Program-made: the position numbers and the translations under genes
The notes under the pieces: generated by a model
What the model saw: only the letters and a program-made list of their open reading frames with translations
What the model was told of the DNA's origin: nothing
Database searches by the model: none
Assembly (NCBI GenBank): GCA_016705245.1
Contig: JADIYM010000013.1
Location: 1 to 64,000, forward strand
Source: Blastocatellia bacterium
GTDB taxonomy: Bacteria; Acidobacteriota; Blastocatellia; UBA7656; JADIYM01
DNA length: 64,000 nt
Reading direction: 5' to 3'
Part shown: piece by piece, positions 45,658 to 55,145 of the stretch
Layout of the letters: each line of letters starts with the position of its first letter
How positions within the stretch are numbered: position 1 is the first letter of the stretch

Positions 45658-46179
45658 GACTGGGGTGTCACGGCTCGTACAGACCAGGAGCGATTGGGCC
45701 GATCGCGGTGTCACGTCTCGTACACCGATTTCACGCTCACCGACTCGTACACCGATTGGCCCGATCTGTGTGTCACGACTCGTACACCGATTGGCCCAGA
45801 ACCCCGAGCGTAGCGAGTGGCCGACGTCCAACTCACTGCCTATTGAGACTACACTCGGCCCCGGCTGACCACACAACTCACGTCGCGCCGAGGCTACAGT
45901 CGGCCCCTCGCTGCGCTCGGGGTTCTGGGTCAAACGTGGCTCGTACAAACCCGTAACGATTGGCCCGATCTGTGTGTCACGACTCGGACACCGATTGGCC
46001 CAGAACCCCGAGCGTAGCGAGGGCCGGTCATCAACTCACTGCCCATTGAGGCTACACTCGGCCCCGGCTGACCGTACAACTCACGACGCACCGAGGCTAC
46101 AGTCGGCCCCTCGCTGCGCTCAGGGTTCTGGGTCAAACGTTGTCCGATTTCACGCCTCGAACCAACGCTTCCCCTCTCC
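45658..46179. repeat. intergenic repeat cluster E, 204-base tandem duplication
   Basis: No gene. A unit of about 204 bases starting TGTCACGACTCG occurs at 45771 and again at 45975, each with a forward main-repeat copy (core CCCCGAGCGTAGCGAG), a middle segment containing CGGCCCCGGCTGACC, and a reverse copy ending TTCTGGGTCAAACG. The 45660-45770 part holds further copies of the outer flank (GTACACCGATT repeated). The copies differ at several positions, so the duplication is not recent. Confidence 0.82.
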
Positions 46180-46383
46180 CTACCGAAACGCATTACCCGG
46201 CAGAAATCCGAGTCGCTTGAGAATCAGCGCGAGCGGACAGAAACCCGTGAATGCCGCCTGAAGCATGTTCAGCCCCACGAATCCCGTCAGCAGCAGCCAG
46301 TACGGGCTGTGAACCTGCGACATCGCAAGACTGACGAGGATCATCGTGCCGGCAACGGCAAATACAGTGCGGTCAATGTTCAT
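46180..46383 (-). CDS. DUF2892 membrane protein (YgaP transmembrane-like)
   Basis: This 67-residue protein begins MNIDRTVFAVAGTMILVS. It has two membrane helices around QVHSPYWLLLTGFVGLNMLQ and the conserved GFCPLALILKRLG motif. The family is often fused to or encoded beside rhodanese domains and sulfide or metal stress genes. Its ATG overlaps the RND pump stop as ATGA, with GGGGAGG inside the pump gene as ribosome site, so it is the last gene of the efflux operon. Confidence 0.88.
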   Translation of the reverse strand: MNIDRTVFAVAGTMILVSLAMSQVHSPYWLLLTGFVGLNMLQAAFTGFCPLALILKRLGFLPGNAFR

Positions 46384-49300
46384 GGTTGTGACCTCCCCTG
46401 GTGGTCATCGGATTCGTCGGGCAATTCCTCGGGCACGTCGGCAACACGTTCCGGGTAGCTGCGCCGCTCTCCAATGTAATAAAGCACCGGAACCGTCACC
46501 CTCGACAGCAGCAGCGACGCGATCTCACCCGCCATCAACGAGATCGCCAGTCCCTGAAAGATCGGGTCGAAGAGGATGACCGACGCGCCCACGACGACCG
46601 CCGCGGCCGTCAGCAGCATCGGCCGGAATCGCACTGCTCCGGCATCGACGACCGCCTCTGCGAGCGGCATGCCCTCGCGCAGGCGCAGCTCGACGAAGTC
46701 CACGAGGATTATCGAGTTTCGTACGACGATGCCTGCGCCCGCAATGAACCCGATCATCGACGTCGCCGTGAAGAACGCACCCATCGCCCAGTGAGCCGGC
46801 AGGATGCCGACGAGCGAAAACGGGATTGCGGCCATGATGACGAGCGGCGTTCTCAGCGACTGGAACCAGCCCACTACGAGCACGTAGATCAGGATCAGCA
46901 CTGCGGCGAAAGCAATCCCGAGATCGCGAAACACCTCGTAGGTAATATGCCACTCGCCGTCCCACTTCATCGCGAGTCGATCGTCTGAGAACGGCTGCGT
47001 GGCCACGTATTTCTCGATGGCGTAACCCGCTGGTGACCGCAGCTTGTCGATCTCGGCGTTCAGATTGAGGATCGCGTACACCGGACTCTCGACCGCCCCG
47101 GCTATGTCACCGGTGACGTAGGTCACCGGCATGAGGTTCTTGTGGTAGATGCTGCGGTCCTCGATCGTCTCCTCCACGCGGACGAGCTCGCCGAGGGGCA
47201 CGAGCGTGCCGCCGGTTCCCTGAACCTTGAGACCCTTCAGGTCCGCAACACTGGATCGCTCGCCCCTGCCGAGTCGGACGAAGATCGCGACGTCCTCCTT
47301 TTCACGCTCCTGGTGCAGCAGGCCCGCCCCCTGGCCGCCGAGCGCGATCCGCAGCGTCGCGGCGATCTGCTCTGGCGTCACTCCATTGAGCGCCGCCTTC
47401 TCGCGATCGACGTCGAACCGGTACTTCGTCTGTTCGTCCTCGACGTACCAATCGACGTCGACTACCCCCGGCGTCTTCTCGAAGATCTCGAGCATCTGCC
47501 GCGCGAGTTGCTCGCGCTCGGCCGCGTTCGGGCCGTAGATCTCGGCGACGAGCGTCTGCAGGACCGGCGGACCGGGCGGCACCTCGGCCACCTTCACCCT
47601 CGCGCCGAACCGGCGCCCGATTTCGTCGACGGCAGGCCGCACGCGCTTCGCGATGTCGTGACTCTGGGCGTCGCGCTCGTCCTTCGACGCGAGGTTGACC
47701 TGGATGTCAGCGACGTTCGATCCGCGGCGCATGAAGTAGTGGCGGACGAGACCATTGAAGTTGTACGGCGACGACGTGCCGACGTACGCCTGGTAGTCGG
47801 TCACCTCAGGCACAGTCCCAATGTAGTCGCCGATCGCTCGCGTGACGGCGCTCGTCTGCTCGAGCGAAGCGCCCTCCGGCATGTCGACGATGACCTGGAA
47901 CTCGCTCTTGTTGTCGAAGGGCAGCATCTTCACCTTGACGAGCTTCAGGGCGACCATCGAACACGCGGCCAGCAGCAGGATCACCACTCCGGCCAGAAAG
48001 GTGTGTCGCCAGCTCGGCTTGGTGATGAGCGGCATCATCCATCGGCGATAAAGGCGGGTCGTCCAGTCCTCCTTCTCGTGACCGTCGTGGGCCTTCTGCT
48101 CGCGCTTGAGGAGCTTCGCCGACGCCCACGGGGTCACGACGAAGGCCACGATGAGCGAGAAGATCATCGCTGCGGACGCTCCAATTGGGATCGGCCGCAT
48201 GTACGGGCCCATCAAACCGCGCACGAAAGCCATCGGAAGGATCGCTGCTACAACTGCGAACGTCGCGAGGATAGTCGGATTGCCGACCTCGTCGACGGCT
48301 TCGATCGCGACGTCGATCAGTGACCGCCCGGAATTCTCGGGAAGGCGGTAGTGTCGCACGATGTTCTCGACGACCACGATTGCGTCGTCGACGAGGATTC
48401 CGATAGAGAAGATCAGCGCGAAGAGCGTCACCCGATTCAGCGTGTAGCCGTAGAGGTAGAAGACGAGCAACGTCAGCGCGAGTGTCACCGGAATGGCGAT
48501 CGCCACGATGCCGGACTCGCGTCGGCCGAGCGTGAGCCAGATGAGCGCGGTCACAGAGATGATCGCCAGCAGCATGTGATAGAGCAGCTCGTCTGACTTC
48601 TCTTTCGCGGTTTCGCCGTAGTCACGGCTCACGTTGACGTGGATGTCCGACGGAATCAGCGACCCCTGGAGTCCCCGGACCTTCTCGAGCACCTGTTCGG
48701 CGACGAGCGTCGCGTTCGTCCCCTTTCGCTTGGCGACCGAGATGGTCACCGCGGGAAATGGTCCCGCGCTTTCCTTCGCGGCTCCGGCCGAGGCGGCGCC
48801 GAGACGGTGCCCGAATTCAGCCGACGGTCCGGCGCCGTGCGTCACATAGTTCGCAGGCTCCTCGCTTCCGTCGGCAATCTCCGCCACGTCGCGCAGGAAA
48901 ACCGGGCGTCCTCCCGCAACCGCAACAACGACGCTTCCGACCTCGTCCGCCGATTCGAGAAAGTTCCCCGTCTCAACGAGGTACTCCCGATTCCCCGACG
49001 CGTAGCTTCCGGATCGAGACCGCCGGTTTGCCTGTTCGAGCATCTGCACGACGCCCGCCGGGCCGACGCCGAGGGCCGCCATCTTCGCATCGTCGAGGAT
49101 GACGCGGAGCTGCCGCCGCTGTCCCCCGGTCAGGGTGACTTCCGCCACGTCGGGGACTTCCTTGATGGCATCGTGCGCTTCGGCCGCCATGCGACGAAGC
49201 GTCGCAGCGTCGTAGCGGTCGCTCCAGAGCGTCAGCGCGAGTATCGGAACGTCGTCGATCGATCGCGGTTTCACGAGCGGCTGGCTCGCGCCCGACGGAA

Positions 49301-49676
49301 TGAGGTCGAAGTTGGCAAAGAGCTTCTGGTTGAGGCGGACGATCGCCCCTTCCTCATCCTCTCCGACGCGGAAGCGGACGATGACCATCGATGAACCGGT
49401 CATCGACGTCGAGTACACGTATTCGACGCCGGGGATCTCCCAGAGGAGCTTCTCCATCGGGCGGGTGACGCGCTCCTCGACTTCGCGCGCGCTCGCGCCC
49501 GGCATTTCGACGAGCACGTCGATCATCGGGACGACGATCTGCGGCTCCTCCTCGCGCGGCAGGAGTTGGACCGCGCCCGCGCCGAGGAGAATCGAAGCGC
49601 CGATGATAAGCGGCGTGAGCTTCGATGTTATGAACGCGGCGGCGAGCCGTCCGGCAAAACCTCTCTCGTAAGCCAT
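46380..49676 (-). CDS. RND-family efflux transporter permease (AcrB/MdtB-like)
   Basis: This 1098-residue protein has the duplicated RND layout: helix 1 near residues 18-36, a large periplasmic loop, helices 2-6 with the proton-relay region FSIGILVDDAIVVVENIVRH, a second loop and the final helix set (MIGFIAGAGIVVRNSIILVD). Additional inserts occur near GAGPSAEFGHRLGAASAGAA. It expels small molecules or metals with MFP and TolC partners encoded directly upstream. The relay has the two adjacent aspartates of the hydrophobe exporter type. Substrate unknown. Confidence 0.93.
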   Translation of the reverse strand: MAYERGFAGRLAAAFITSKLTPLIIGASILLGAGAVQLLPREEEPQIVVPMIDVLVEMPGASAREVEERVTRPMEKLLWEIPGVEYVYSTSMTGSSMVIVRFRVGEDEEGAIVRLNQKLFANFDLIPSGASQPLVKPRSIDDVPILALTLWSDRYDAATLRRMAAEAHDAIKEVPDVAEVTLTGGQRRQLRVILDDAKMAALGVGPAGVVQMLEQANRRSRSGSYASGNREYLVETGNFLESADEVGSVVVAVAGGRPVFLRDVAEIADGSEEPANYVTHGAGPSAEFGHRLGAASAGAAKESAGPFPAVTISVAKRKGTNATLVAEQVLEKVRGLQGSLIPSDIHVNVSRDYGETAKEKSDELLYHMLLAIISVTALIWLTLGRRESGIVAIAIPVTLALTLLVFYLYGYTLNRVTLFALIFSIGILVDDAIVVVENIVRHYRLPENSGRSLIDVAIEAVDEVGNPTILATFAVVAAILPMAFVRGLMGPYMRPIPIGASAAMIFSLIVAFVVTPWASAKLLKREQKAHDGHEKEDWTTRLYRRWMMPLITKPSWRHTFLAGVVILLLAACSMVALKLVKVKMLPFDNKSEFQVIVDMPEGASLEQTSAVTRAIGDYIGTVPEVTDYQAYVGTSSPYNFNGLVRHYFMRRGSNVADIQVNLASKDERDAQSHDIAKRVRPAVDEIGRRFGARVKVAEVPPGPPVLQTLVAEIYGPNAAEREQLARQMLEIFEKTPGVVDVDWYVEDEQTKYRFDVDREKAALNGVTPEQIAATLRIALGGQGAGLLHQEREKEDVAIFVRLGRGERSSVADLKGLKVQGTGGTLVPLGELVRVEETIEDRSIYHKNLMPVTYVTGDIAGAVESPVYAILNLNAEIDKLRSPAGYAIEKYVATQPFSDDRLAMKWDGEWHITYEVFRDLGIAFAAVLILIYVLVVGWFQSLRTPLVIMAAIPFSLVGILPAHWAMGAFFTATSMIGFIAGAGIVVRNSIILVDFVELRLREGMPLAEAVVDAGAVRFRPMLLTAAAVVVGASVILFDPIFQGLAISLMAGEIASLLLSRVTVPVLYYIGERRSYPERVADVPEELPDESDDHQGRSQP

Positions 49677-49694
49677 GGCCTCACTCTCCCCGCG

Positions 49695-50918
49695 TCAGCG
49701 GGGGGTCTCGGACACCGTGCGTCCGTCCGTGAGCTGGTCAGCGCCGACAACGACGACTCGATCGCCCTCGGCGACTCCGGAAAGCACGTCAACGCGATCC
49801 GCCGTCGACTTTCCCGTCGTGATGACCCGAAGACGCGCCTTGCCTTCACCGTCGACGACATAGACGCTCACGATCTGGCCGCGCTCGACGAGTGCGCTCT
49901 TCGGGACCGTGAGCGCGCTGCGCTCGCCGCGAAGAAAGTCGGCGCGGCCGAAGATGCCGGTTCTGAGACCGGAGGTGGCGGGCAGGTCGATCTTCACCAT
50001 CAGCGACCGGCTCGCCGGGTCGGAGGCCGGCGAAATCTCGCCGACTCGTCCTTCGATTCGAAGGTCGCCGAGCGATGCGATAAAAACGGGCACGGCGTCT
50101 CCGACGTTGACGAGGCCGGCGAAGGCCTCTTCGACCGAGGCCTCGAGCCGGTAGGCACGATCGTCGTCGATCGTCAGCAGTGGCGTTCCCGGCGTCGCCA
50201 TCGCGCCTTTCTCGACGGACTTTTTCGTGACGATACCGGCGAACGGCGCCGTCACTCTCTGATGCGTGAGCGCGATCGCGGCGGACTGTACGTCCGCCCC
50301 CGCCTGATCCATCCGGGCCTCGACGGCCCGTCGACGAGACCTCATCGCCGCGATCGATGACTTCGCACTCTCGACCTGGGCAGCGGCAACTCGGTGGCGC
50401 GCTTCCATTTCGTCGAATTCCTGCCGGCTGACGGAGCGCCGCTCCAGGAGCTTCGCGTACCGGTCGCGGGTGACCCTCGCGAGGTTCGCCTGAGCCTCGG
50501 CCGCTGTGAGCGACTGCTCGGCCGCTGCGATCGAGCGATCGACCTCTTCGAGCGACTGTTCCGCTTCACGTCGTCCTGCGCCGGCCTTCGAAACCTGCGC
50601 CGTGGCCGCGCGCGCGTCAATTTCGACGAGAACCTGGCCGGCACGTACGCGATCGCCCTCGCGAACGTGGACGGCGGTGACCTGTCCCATGGTTTCGCTT
50701 GCCAGCACCGACGTGACCTTAGGATTGACGGTGCCTACCGCTTCGTACCGATCGGCGACCGACGACGCGCTCACCACTTCCGTGGTCACACGCACGGCCT
50801 CTCCGGCCACTGGCGCTTGGTGTTCGTCGGTTCCCGTGCACGCGGTGACCGACAACGCGACCGCGATCGCGGCAGCGAGCACCACCCCCGATTTCATGCT
50901 GTTCATACGGCGCCTCAT
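49695..50918 (-). CDS. RND efflux periplasmic adaptor (membrane fusion lipoprotein)
   Basis: This 407-residue protein has a signal peptide ending at the lipobox VTAC (Cys near residue 27). It is followed by the biotinyl-lipoyl strand (GQVTAVHVREGDRVRAGQVLVEI), a long coiled-coil hairpin (about 110-210), the second lipoyl half (QRVTAPFAGIVTKKSVEKG) and beta-barrel domains. It bridges the pump at 46380 and the TolC protein, overlapping the latter's stop as ATGA and ending 18 bases before the pump gene. Confidence 0.92.
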   Translation of the reverse strand: MRRRMNSMKSGVVLAAAIAVALSVTACTGTDEHQAPVAGEAVRVTTEVVSASSVADRYEAVGTVNPKVTSVLASETMGQVTAVHVREGDRVRAGQVLVEIDARAATAQVSKAGAGRREAEQSLEEVDRSIAAAEQSLTAAEAQANLARVTRDRYAKLLERRSVSRQEFDEMEARHRVAAAQVESAKSSIAAMRSRRRAVEARMDQAGADVQSAAIALTHQRVTAPFAGIVTKKSVEKGAMATPGTPLLTIDDDRAYRLEASVEEAFAGLVNVGDAVPVFIASLGDLRIEGRVGEISPASDPASRSLMVKIDLPATSGLRTGIFGRADFLRGERSALTVPKSALVERGQIVSVYVVDGEGKARLRVITTGKSTADRVDVLSGVAEGDRVVVVGADQLTDGRTVSETPR

Positions 50919-52297
50919 CGGGTGAATCCCGTGACGTCGGTCAGGCGTCCCGTTGCCAGGAGGACGTGGCCATAACCGACCGAGTGAAGGTAGCGGGCGT
51001 TGACGAGGTTCATCCGGGCGCGCAAAAGGGCCGTTTGCGCGCGAAGCACCTCGGTGATCGTCGTGAGACCGGTCTCGTGACGATCGCGCACGATGCGCAG
51101 GGTCTCTTCCGCCTGCGAGATGGCCGACGCCGCGACGGTGAGGCGCCCTCGAGCGGCAAGGAACTCGCGATAGGCGCGGACGACGTCCAGCCGAATGGCG
51201 TCGGTGAGCTCGCGCAGTTCGGCGTCGGCGATCTCGCGAGCGGCGCGCGCCTGGTCGACGCGTGCCGAGCGGCCAGCGTCGAAGAGATTGAATGTAACGC
51301 TGACGCCTACGGCATAGTCGCCGCTGCCGTTGACGAGCTTGTCGGCGCTCGCTCCGACGCTCGCGAAGGCGTCGACGCGGGGAAGGTACTCGCCCTTCGC
51401 ACCCCGCACGGCCTCGTCCCGCGACCGCAGTTCCAGCTTTCGCTGCAGGTAGTCTGGCCGTGTGGCGAGTGCGTCGGCCGTCAGCTCGTCGATTGCTCCA
51501 ACCGTGAACTCTCGGTCGGGCATCGCCGACGTCAGGCGCAGCGTCGACTGGGCCGGAGCTCCGAGCGCCGTGGCCAGCGTGGCGTATGCGATGGCGATGT
51601 CGCCCTCGGTCTGGATCTGTTGCTGCCGGTATTCGGCGAGCTGCACGTCGACGGCCATCATGTCCGAGGCGACCACGAGGCCGCTGTCGAACATGTCCCT
51701 GAGACGGACTGAGTCGGCCTCGGCGGACTTGACCGCCTCGTCGACGACGCCCTTGCCGGCCTCGGCGACGAGCACGGCGAAGTAGGCCCTCAGAACCTCG
51801 AAGCGTAATCGCTGTTCGACGACGACACGCTCCGCGTCAGCGCTCTCGAGTCCAAGCCGCGCCTGCTCGGTTCGCGTGCGCGATCGGAACTGATCGAAGA
51901 CCGGAACGGTCGCGTCGAGGGACGAGCGGAAGTTCGTCACCGGCTCGGGAGCGTTGAGCGCGTCGAGGGCGAAGTCGTCGACCCCGAAGCGGCCCTGCTC
52001 GAGCAATGTGCCGAAGACGTAGACCGGATTGTTGCCGTTCGTCAGTCGCTCGGAGGCAGAAACGATGGGCCAACGGCCCGCTCGCGCCTCTCGAAGTCGC
52101 GCCTCGGCGCCGTCACGGCCAGCGCCAACGCGCTGGATGGCTGGGTTGCCCTGAAGCGCAACATTGACGGCCTCCGAGAGCGTGAGGGCCTGGGCGACCG
52201 GGTTGGGTTCCTGGGCTCTTGCACCGGTCGCGCTGAATGCGGCGGCCAAGGCTGCGACAGTGATTCCTGCGGCGTACCGCTGAAGTCGACGGAACAT
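50915..52297 (-). CDS. TolC-family outer-membrane efflux protein
   Basis: This 460-residue protein starts at MFRRLQRYAAGITVAALA (52297), which gives a signal peptide cleaved near ATGARAQ. Two outer-membrane-efflux repeats are visible (ALTLSEAVNVALQGNPAIQR and the second around ALATRPDYLQRKLELRSRDE), each with a long alpha-helical barrel segment. Frames extending upstream to 52414 run into a dispersed repeat and were rejected. It is the first gene of the pump operon. Confidence 0.92.
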   Translation of the reverse strand: MFRRLQRYAAGITVAALAAAFSATGARAQEPNPVAQALTLSEAVNVALQGNPAIQRVGAGRDGAEARLREARAGRWPIVSASERLTNGNNPVYVFGTLLEQGRFGVDDFALDALNAPEPVTNFRSSLDATVPVFDQFRSRTRTEQARLGLESADAERVVVEQRLRFEVLRAYFAVLVAEAGKGVVDEAVKSAEADSVRLRDMFDSGLVVASDMMAVDVQLAEYRQQQIQTEGDIAIAYATLATALGAPAQSTLRLTSAMPDREFTVGAIDELTADALATRPDYLQRKLELRSRDEAVRGAKGEYLPRVDAFASVGASADKLVNGSGDYAVGVSVTFNLFDAGRSARVDQARAAREIADAELRELTDAIRLDVVRAYREFLAARGRLTVAASAISQAEETLRIVRDRHETGLTTITEVLRAQTALLRARMNLVNARYLHSVGYGHVLLATGRLTDVTGFTR

Positions 52298-52339
52298 CGT
52301 TCTGGCGCCTCCCCCGCGCCTGGCGCGGCTGCTGATATG

Positions 52340-52490
52340 TAACGCGTCCCGTTTGACCCAGAAGCCCGAGCGCAGCGAGGGGCCGATGTGACTATTGCGG
52401 TCGGTAGATGGCACCGGCCGTCAGACAAATCGCTCGCGCAGCACAAGTCGGCCCCTCGCTGCGCTCGGGGTTCTGGGTCGGCGAGGGTTG
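52340..52490. repeat. main-repeat pair F between TolC and DUF2202 genes
   Basis: A forward copy (52358-52386, core reading AAGCCCGAGCGCAGCGAGG) and a reverse copy (52448-52482) enclose about 60 bases. The reverse copy runs to within a few bases of the DUF2202 stop. The pair lies inside the spacer that must also carry the TolC-gene start signals. Confidence 0.78.
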
Positions 52491-52493
52491 GTT

Positions 52494-53096
52494 TTAACGG
52501 TTTGCACCGCAGCAGCTACCCGGCCCCCCTGCACAACACCCGCCGCGACCCACGCCCGGGCCATTTCCGCGGCCTCGGCCCGGAGAGCCCATTGCTGGTC
52601 CGCCTCCCGCGGCAAATCGCTCCAGGGCCCGAAGATGATTCTCGACGGATGCGCCACGGTTATACTCGAACACGGTTCGAATGTCCTCTTCCTTCACGAA
52701 ATCGAGGAATCCCGCGTACATCGCCGCATTCGCCTTTTCGAAAGCGATGCCCTGATCGTAGGCCGCCTTCAGACTGACGGGCGCCGTCAGGTTCTTTGCG
52801 TCCCAGGTGTTCGCCGGAACCGGCACGCCGTATTTCTCGAACAATGGCAGGAGATTCCGTTCGTGACGGCCTTCAGCCCTGATGATGTTCACGAAGGGCA
52901 GGACTTCGCCGTACCGGTCGATCACAGCCTGGTAGGTGGCTTGAGCCTTCCGTTCGTCATCCAGCGCTGCAATGATGGCCGCGCGGGTTTGTGCATCAAG
53001 TGGAACCGAGGGATCGGCTGCAGCGCCGCGTGCCGCAAAGCCGATCGAGCCCGCGACGACAAGGGCTATGAGCGCGAGTTGCGTGAGTACTTTCAT
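52494..53096 (-). CDS. secreted DUF2202 (ferritin-like) protein with Cys/Gly-rich tail
   Basis: This 200-residue protein has a signal peptide (MKVLTQLALIALVVAGSIGF, cleaved near AAA) and a four-helix ferritin-like domain with paired metal-type motifs ALDDERKAQATYQ, IRAEGRHERNLLPLFEKYG and NHLRALERFA. The C-terminal 35 residues are Gly-rich and end GRGGCCAGGPGSCCGANR, with two Cys pairs. DUF2202 proteins are thought to be di-iron-like; the Cys pairs could bind metal. It has a perfect ribosome site (AAGGAGGGG) and a strong promoter with an overlapping dyad. Confidence 0.85.
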   Translation of the reverse strand: MKVLTQLALIALVVAGSIGFAARGAAADPSVPLDAQTRAAIIAALDDERKAQATYQAVIDRYGEVLPFVNIIRAEGRHERNLLPLFEKYGVPVPANTWDAKNLTAPVSLKAAYDQGIAFEKANAAMYAGFLDFVKEEDIRTVFEYNRGASVENHLRALERFAAGGGPAMGSPGRGRGNGPGVGRGGCCAGGPGSCCGANR

Positions 53097-53126
53097 GGTT
53101 GCCCCTCCTTAAGTTTTCTATATCAC

Positions 53127-53155
53127 CATATAGCGATGTAAGAAGACCATGTCAA
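53127..53155 (-). promoter_or_regulatory. promoter and putative operator of the DUF2202 gene
   Basis: On the minus strand, a perfect TTGACA (53155-53150) is followed after 17 bases by TATATG (53132-53127), and the RNA start is expected about 20 bases before the ribosome site. The AT-rich dyad CTATATGGTGATATA overlaps the -10 and the start region. A near-identical element sits over the OsmC promoter at 55117-55145. Confidence 0.75.
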
Positions 53156-53160
53156 CGAAA

Positions 53161-54575
53161 TTCTCGCGGTGCCTCCGTGACGAGAGACCGCCGTGTGCCG
53201 TCCGCGGCCGCGCTTGCAGAAGTCAGGGACCGGCCCAGTGCTTGGGTGCTGCAAAGCTGATGCCAACGAACGGTGCGGACGAGGCAGAGGTATCGGGAAG
53301 GATGAGTGACGGGATGTGTGCTTCAACGTCGCGATATTGAACGACGGCCCCTCGCTGCGCCAGTCGGCCAAACGACGCGATCTGACCGGCCGTCAAACGG
53401 GACCACCACCGACCCACGCGATCTGATCGGCCGTCAAACGGGACCACCGCCGACCCACCCGATCTGAACGGCCGTCAAACGGGACCACCGCCGACCCAGA
53501 ACCGCGCAGCGCTGACCTTTACCTCAGAATCGAGTCGGCTGGACACTGGCAGTTGTGTCGCGCCTGTGGAGATTCGCCACATTGCGTAGTGTCGTCGAGG
53601 CTCAACCAGGCCGAGCAAGCTGCGTCCGCCAGACCAGTTGAGCGCTCAGTAAGGCCGGCCGCTCACTGCGTTCGCGGTTCCGGGTCGGCCTGCGGCCGAC
53701 GGGGACCGCTCTCCGGACCGCACGTCCCAGAACCGCGAACGCAGTGAGCGGCCGGCCTGCATCTACCGCCAAGTGGTTGTACCGCACGCCCGATCCGGTT
53801 GCGTCCCCTCCACCAACTCGAGCGCTCGGTCGTGACCGGCGCTGCACTTCTGTCCGTGTCCAGCACAAACTGTGGGACACGCTCAGAGCGAAGCGAGGGG
53901 CCGACTGTTGCTTCGCGGGCGGGATGAGTGACGGGATGTGTGCTTCAACGTCGCGAGATCAAACGACGGCCCCTCGCTGCGCTCGGGGTTCTGGGCCAAA
54001 CGGGACGCGATCTGACCGGCCGCCAAACGGGACCACCGCCGACCCAGGGTCGGCGATCCAAGTAATTCCACGAGAACAACTTACGTAGCCCGCGAAATCC
54101 CTGCGATCAAGATGCCCGCGAGCCGGCATGTGAGGAGTTTCACGCGAGCCTCTGAGTCTTTTTCAGCACTTCGAGGCCATTCCAGCAAATCACACACCGC
54201 ACCCTTGAGGCCGCGTTCGTGAGTTACTTCGAAACTCGGGGCACGGCGTCGCAAGGACGCTGTGCCCCACGAATCTCGGGCACCGACGACGGCCCCTCGC
54301 TGCGCTCGGGGTTCTGGGTCGGCGATGGTCCCGTTTGACGGCCGGTCCGATCGCGTGGGTCGGCGATGGTTCCGTTTGACGGCCGGTCAGATCGCGTCCC
54401 GTTTGACCCAGAACCCCGAGCGCAGCGAGGGGCCGACGTGTGCTTGGCGGGCGGTCTGCTGCACGGAACGTGGTTTCCACCGGCCGTGGAAACATCAACA
54501 GGCCGCGACAAAGTACGACGGCCCCTCCCTACCGCTCGGGGTTCTGGGCGTCCTATCCGTGGTCTCTCTCCACAA
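53161..54575. repeat. 1.4-kb gene-free region with two related repeat families (cluster G)
   Basis: I find no credible gene here. The left third repeats GGCCGTCAAACGGGACCACC three times in a row (about 53390, 53430, 53470) separated by CGACCCA..CGATCTGA. A variant of the main repeat with core GCGAACGCAGTGAGCGG forms an inverted pair at about 53657-53693 and 53724-53757. Standard copies follow: partial forward 53885-53905, reverse 53966-54000, reverse 54290-54322, forward 54405-54438 and a mutated reverse 54518-54550. The segment GGGATGAGTGACGGGATGTG also occurs twice (about 53298 and 53921) with matching flanks. Confidence 0.78.
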
Positions 54576-55049
54576 TCAGGCTTCGACGGACTGCGGAGAG
54601 CTCTCTGTCAAGACGTCCGCAGTGCTGACAACCGACTCAAGCCGGACAACCGACTTGATGGAGTTCGATACGAGGCAGTTCCTCTCCGCTTTCTCGAGGA
54701 TTCTCAGCGCCCGTTCTTCGTCACCGGCGTGTTTCACGGTGAGGGTCGGTCTAATCACGATTTCGCTGATCAGGTATCCCTGGCCTTCGATCTTCTCCAG
54801 CTTGCCGACCGCTGTCGTCGTGATGCCGACGAACTCGAGCTTCGAAAGCTCGGCGATGGCTAGAAACGTCGTCACAAAACACGACGCCGTCGCACTGACG
54901 AAAAGATGCTCGGGCGTCCAGACGCCGGGGTGCCCCTTGAACTCGGGTGGCGCAGCGACCTGAATGTCAGGCAGTCCCGTCGAGCTCAGGATTCCACGCC
55001 GTTCGCCGATCCAGACGACTTCCGTTTCGTAGGTGTGTGAATCTCCCAT
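54576..55049 (-). CDS. OsmC-family peroxiredoxin
   Basis: This 157-residue protein has the two family cysteines: VSATASCFVTTFLAIAE and AERNCLVSNSIK, which reduce organic or other hydroperoxides (some members act on persulfides). The N-terminal strand YETEVVWIGERRG and C-terminal end are typical. It has a very strong ribosome site (AGGAGGAGG) and a promoter with TTGACA. It is divergent from the ABC exporter operon. Confidence 0.92.
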   Translation of the reverse strand: MGDSHTYETEVVWIGERRGILSSTGLPDIQVAAPPEFKGHPGVWTPEHLFVSATASCFVTTFLAIAELSKLEFVGITTTAVGKLEKIEGQGYLISEIVIRPTLTVKHAGDEERALRILEKAERNCLVSNSIKSVVRLESVVSTADVLTESSPQSVEA

Positions 55050-55116
55050 GGTGTGACCTCCTCCTGTCGTTCGCTTCTTCCCTTCGCCGCCGCCGGTAAT
55101 TTAATGCCTATGTATG

Positions 55117-55145
55117 CTCATATAGTGATATACGTATTCTGTCAA
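55117..55145 (-). promoter_or_regulatory. promoter and putative operator of the osmC gene
   Basis: On the minus strand, a perfect TTGACA (55145-55140) is followed after 17 bases by TATGAG (55122-55117). Between and across them lies TATATCACTATATGAGCATA, which matches TATATCACCATATAGCGATG at the DUF2202 promoter (opposite orientation) in 15 of 20 positions. The dyad core ATAT..C..ATAT is the kind of site bound by ArsR/SmtB-type repressors; that assignment is an inference. Confidence 0.72.

Noticed and set aside
47142..48323. 393-codon plus-strand frame inside the RND pump gene
   Set aside because: It is antisense to a full-length RND transporter and dominated by Arg, Asp and His runs.
53161..54575. 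Short open frames across the repeat region, some over 90 codons
   Set aside because: They translate the dispersed repeat itself (e.g. NPERSEGP, LRSGFWVKR) and recur in unrelated spacers.
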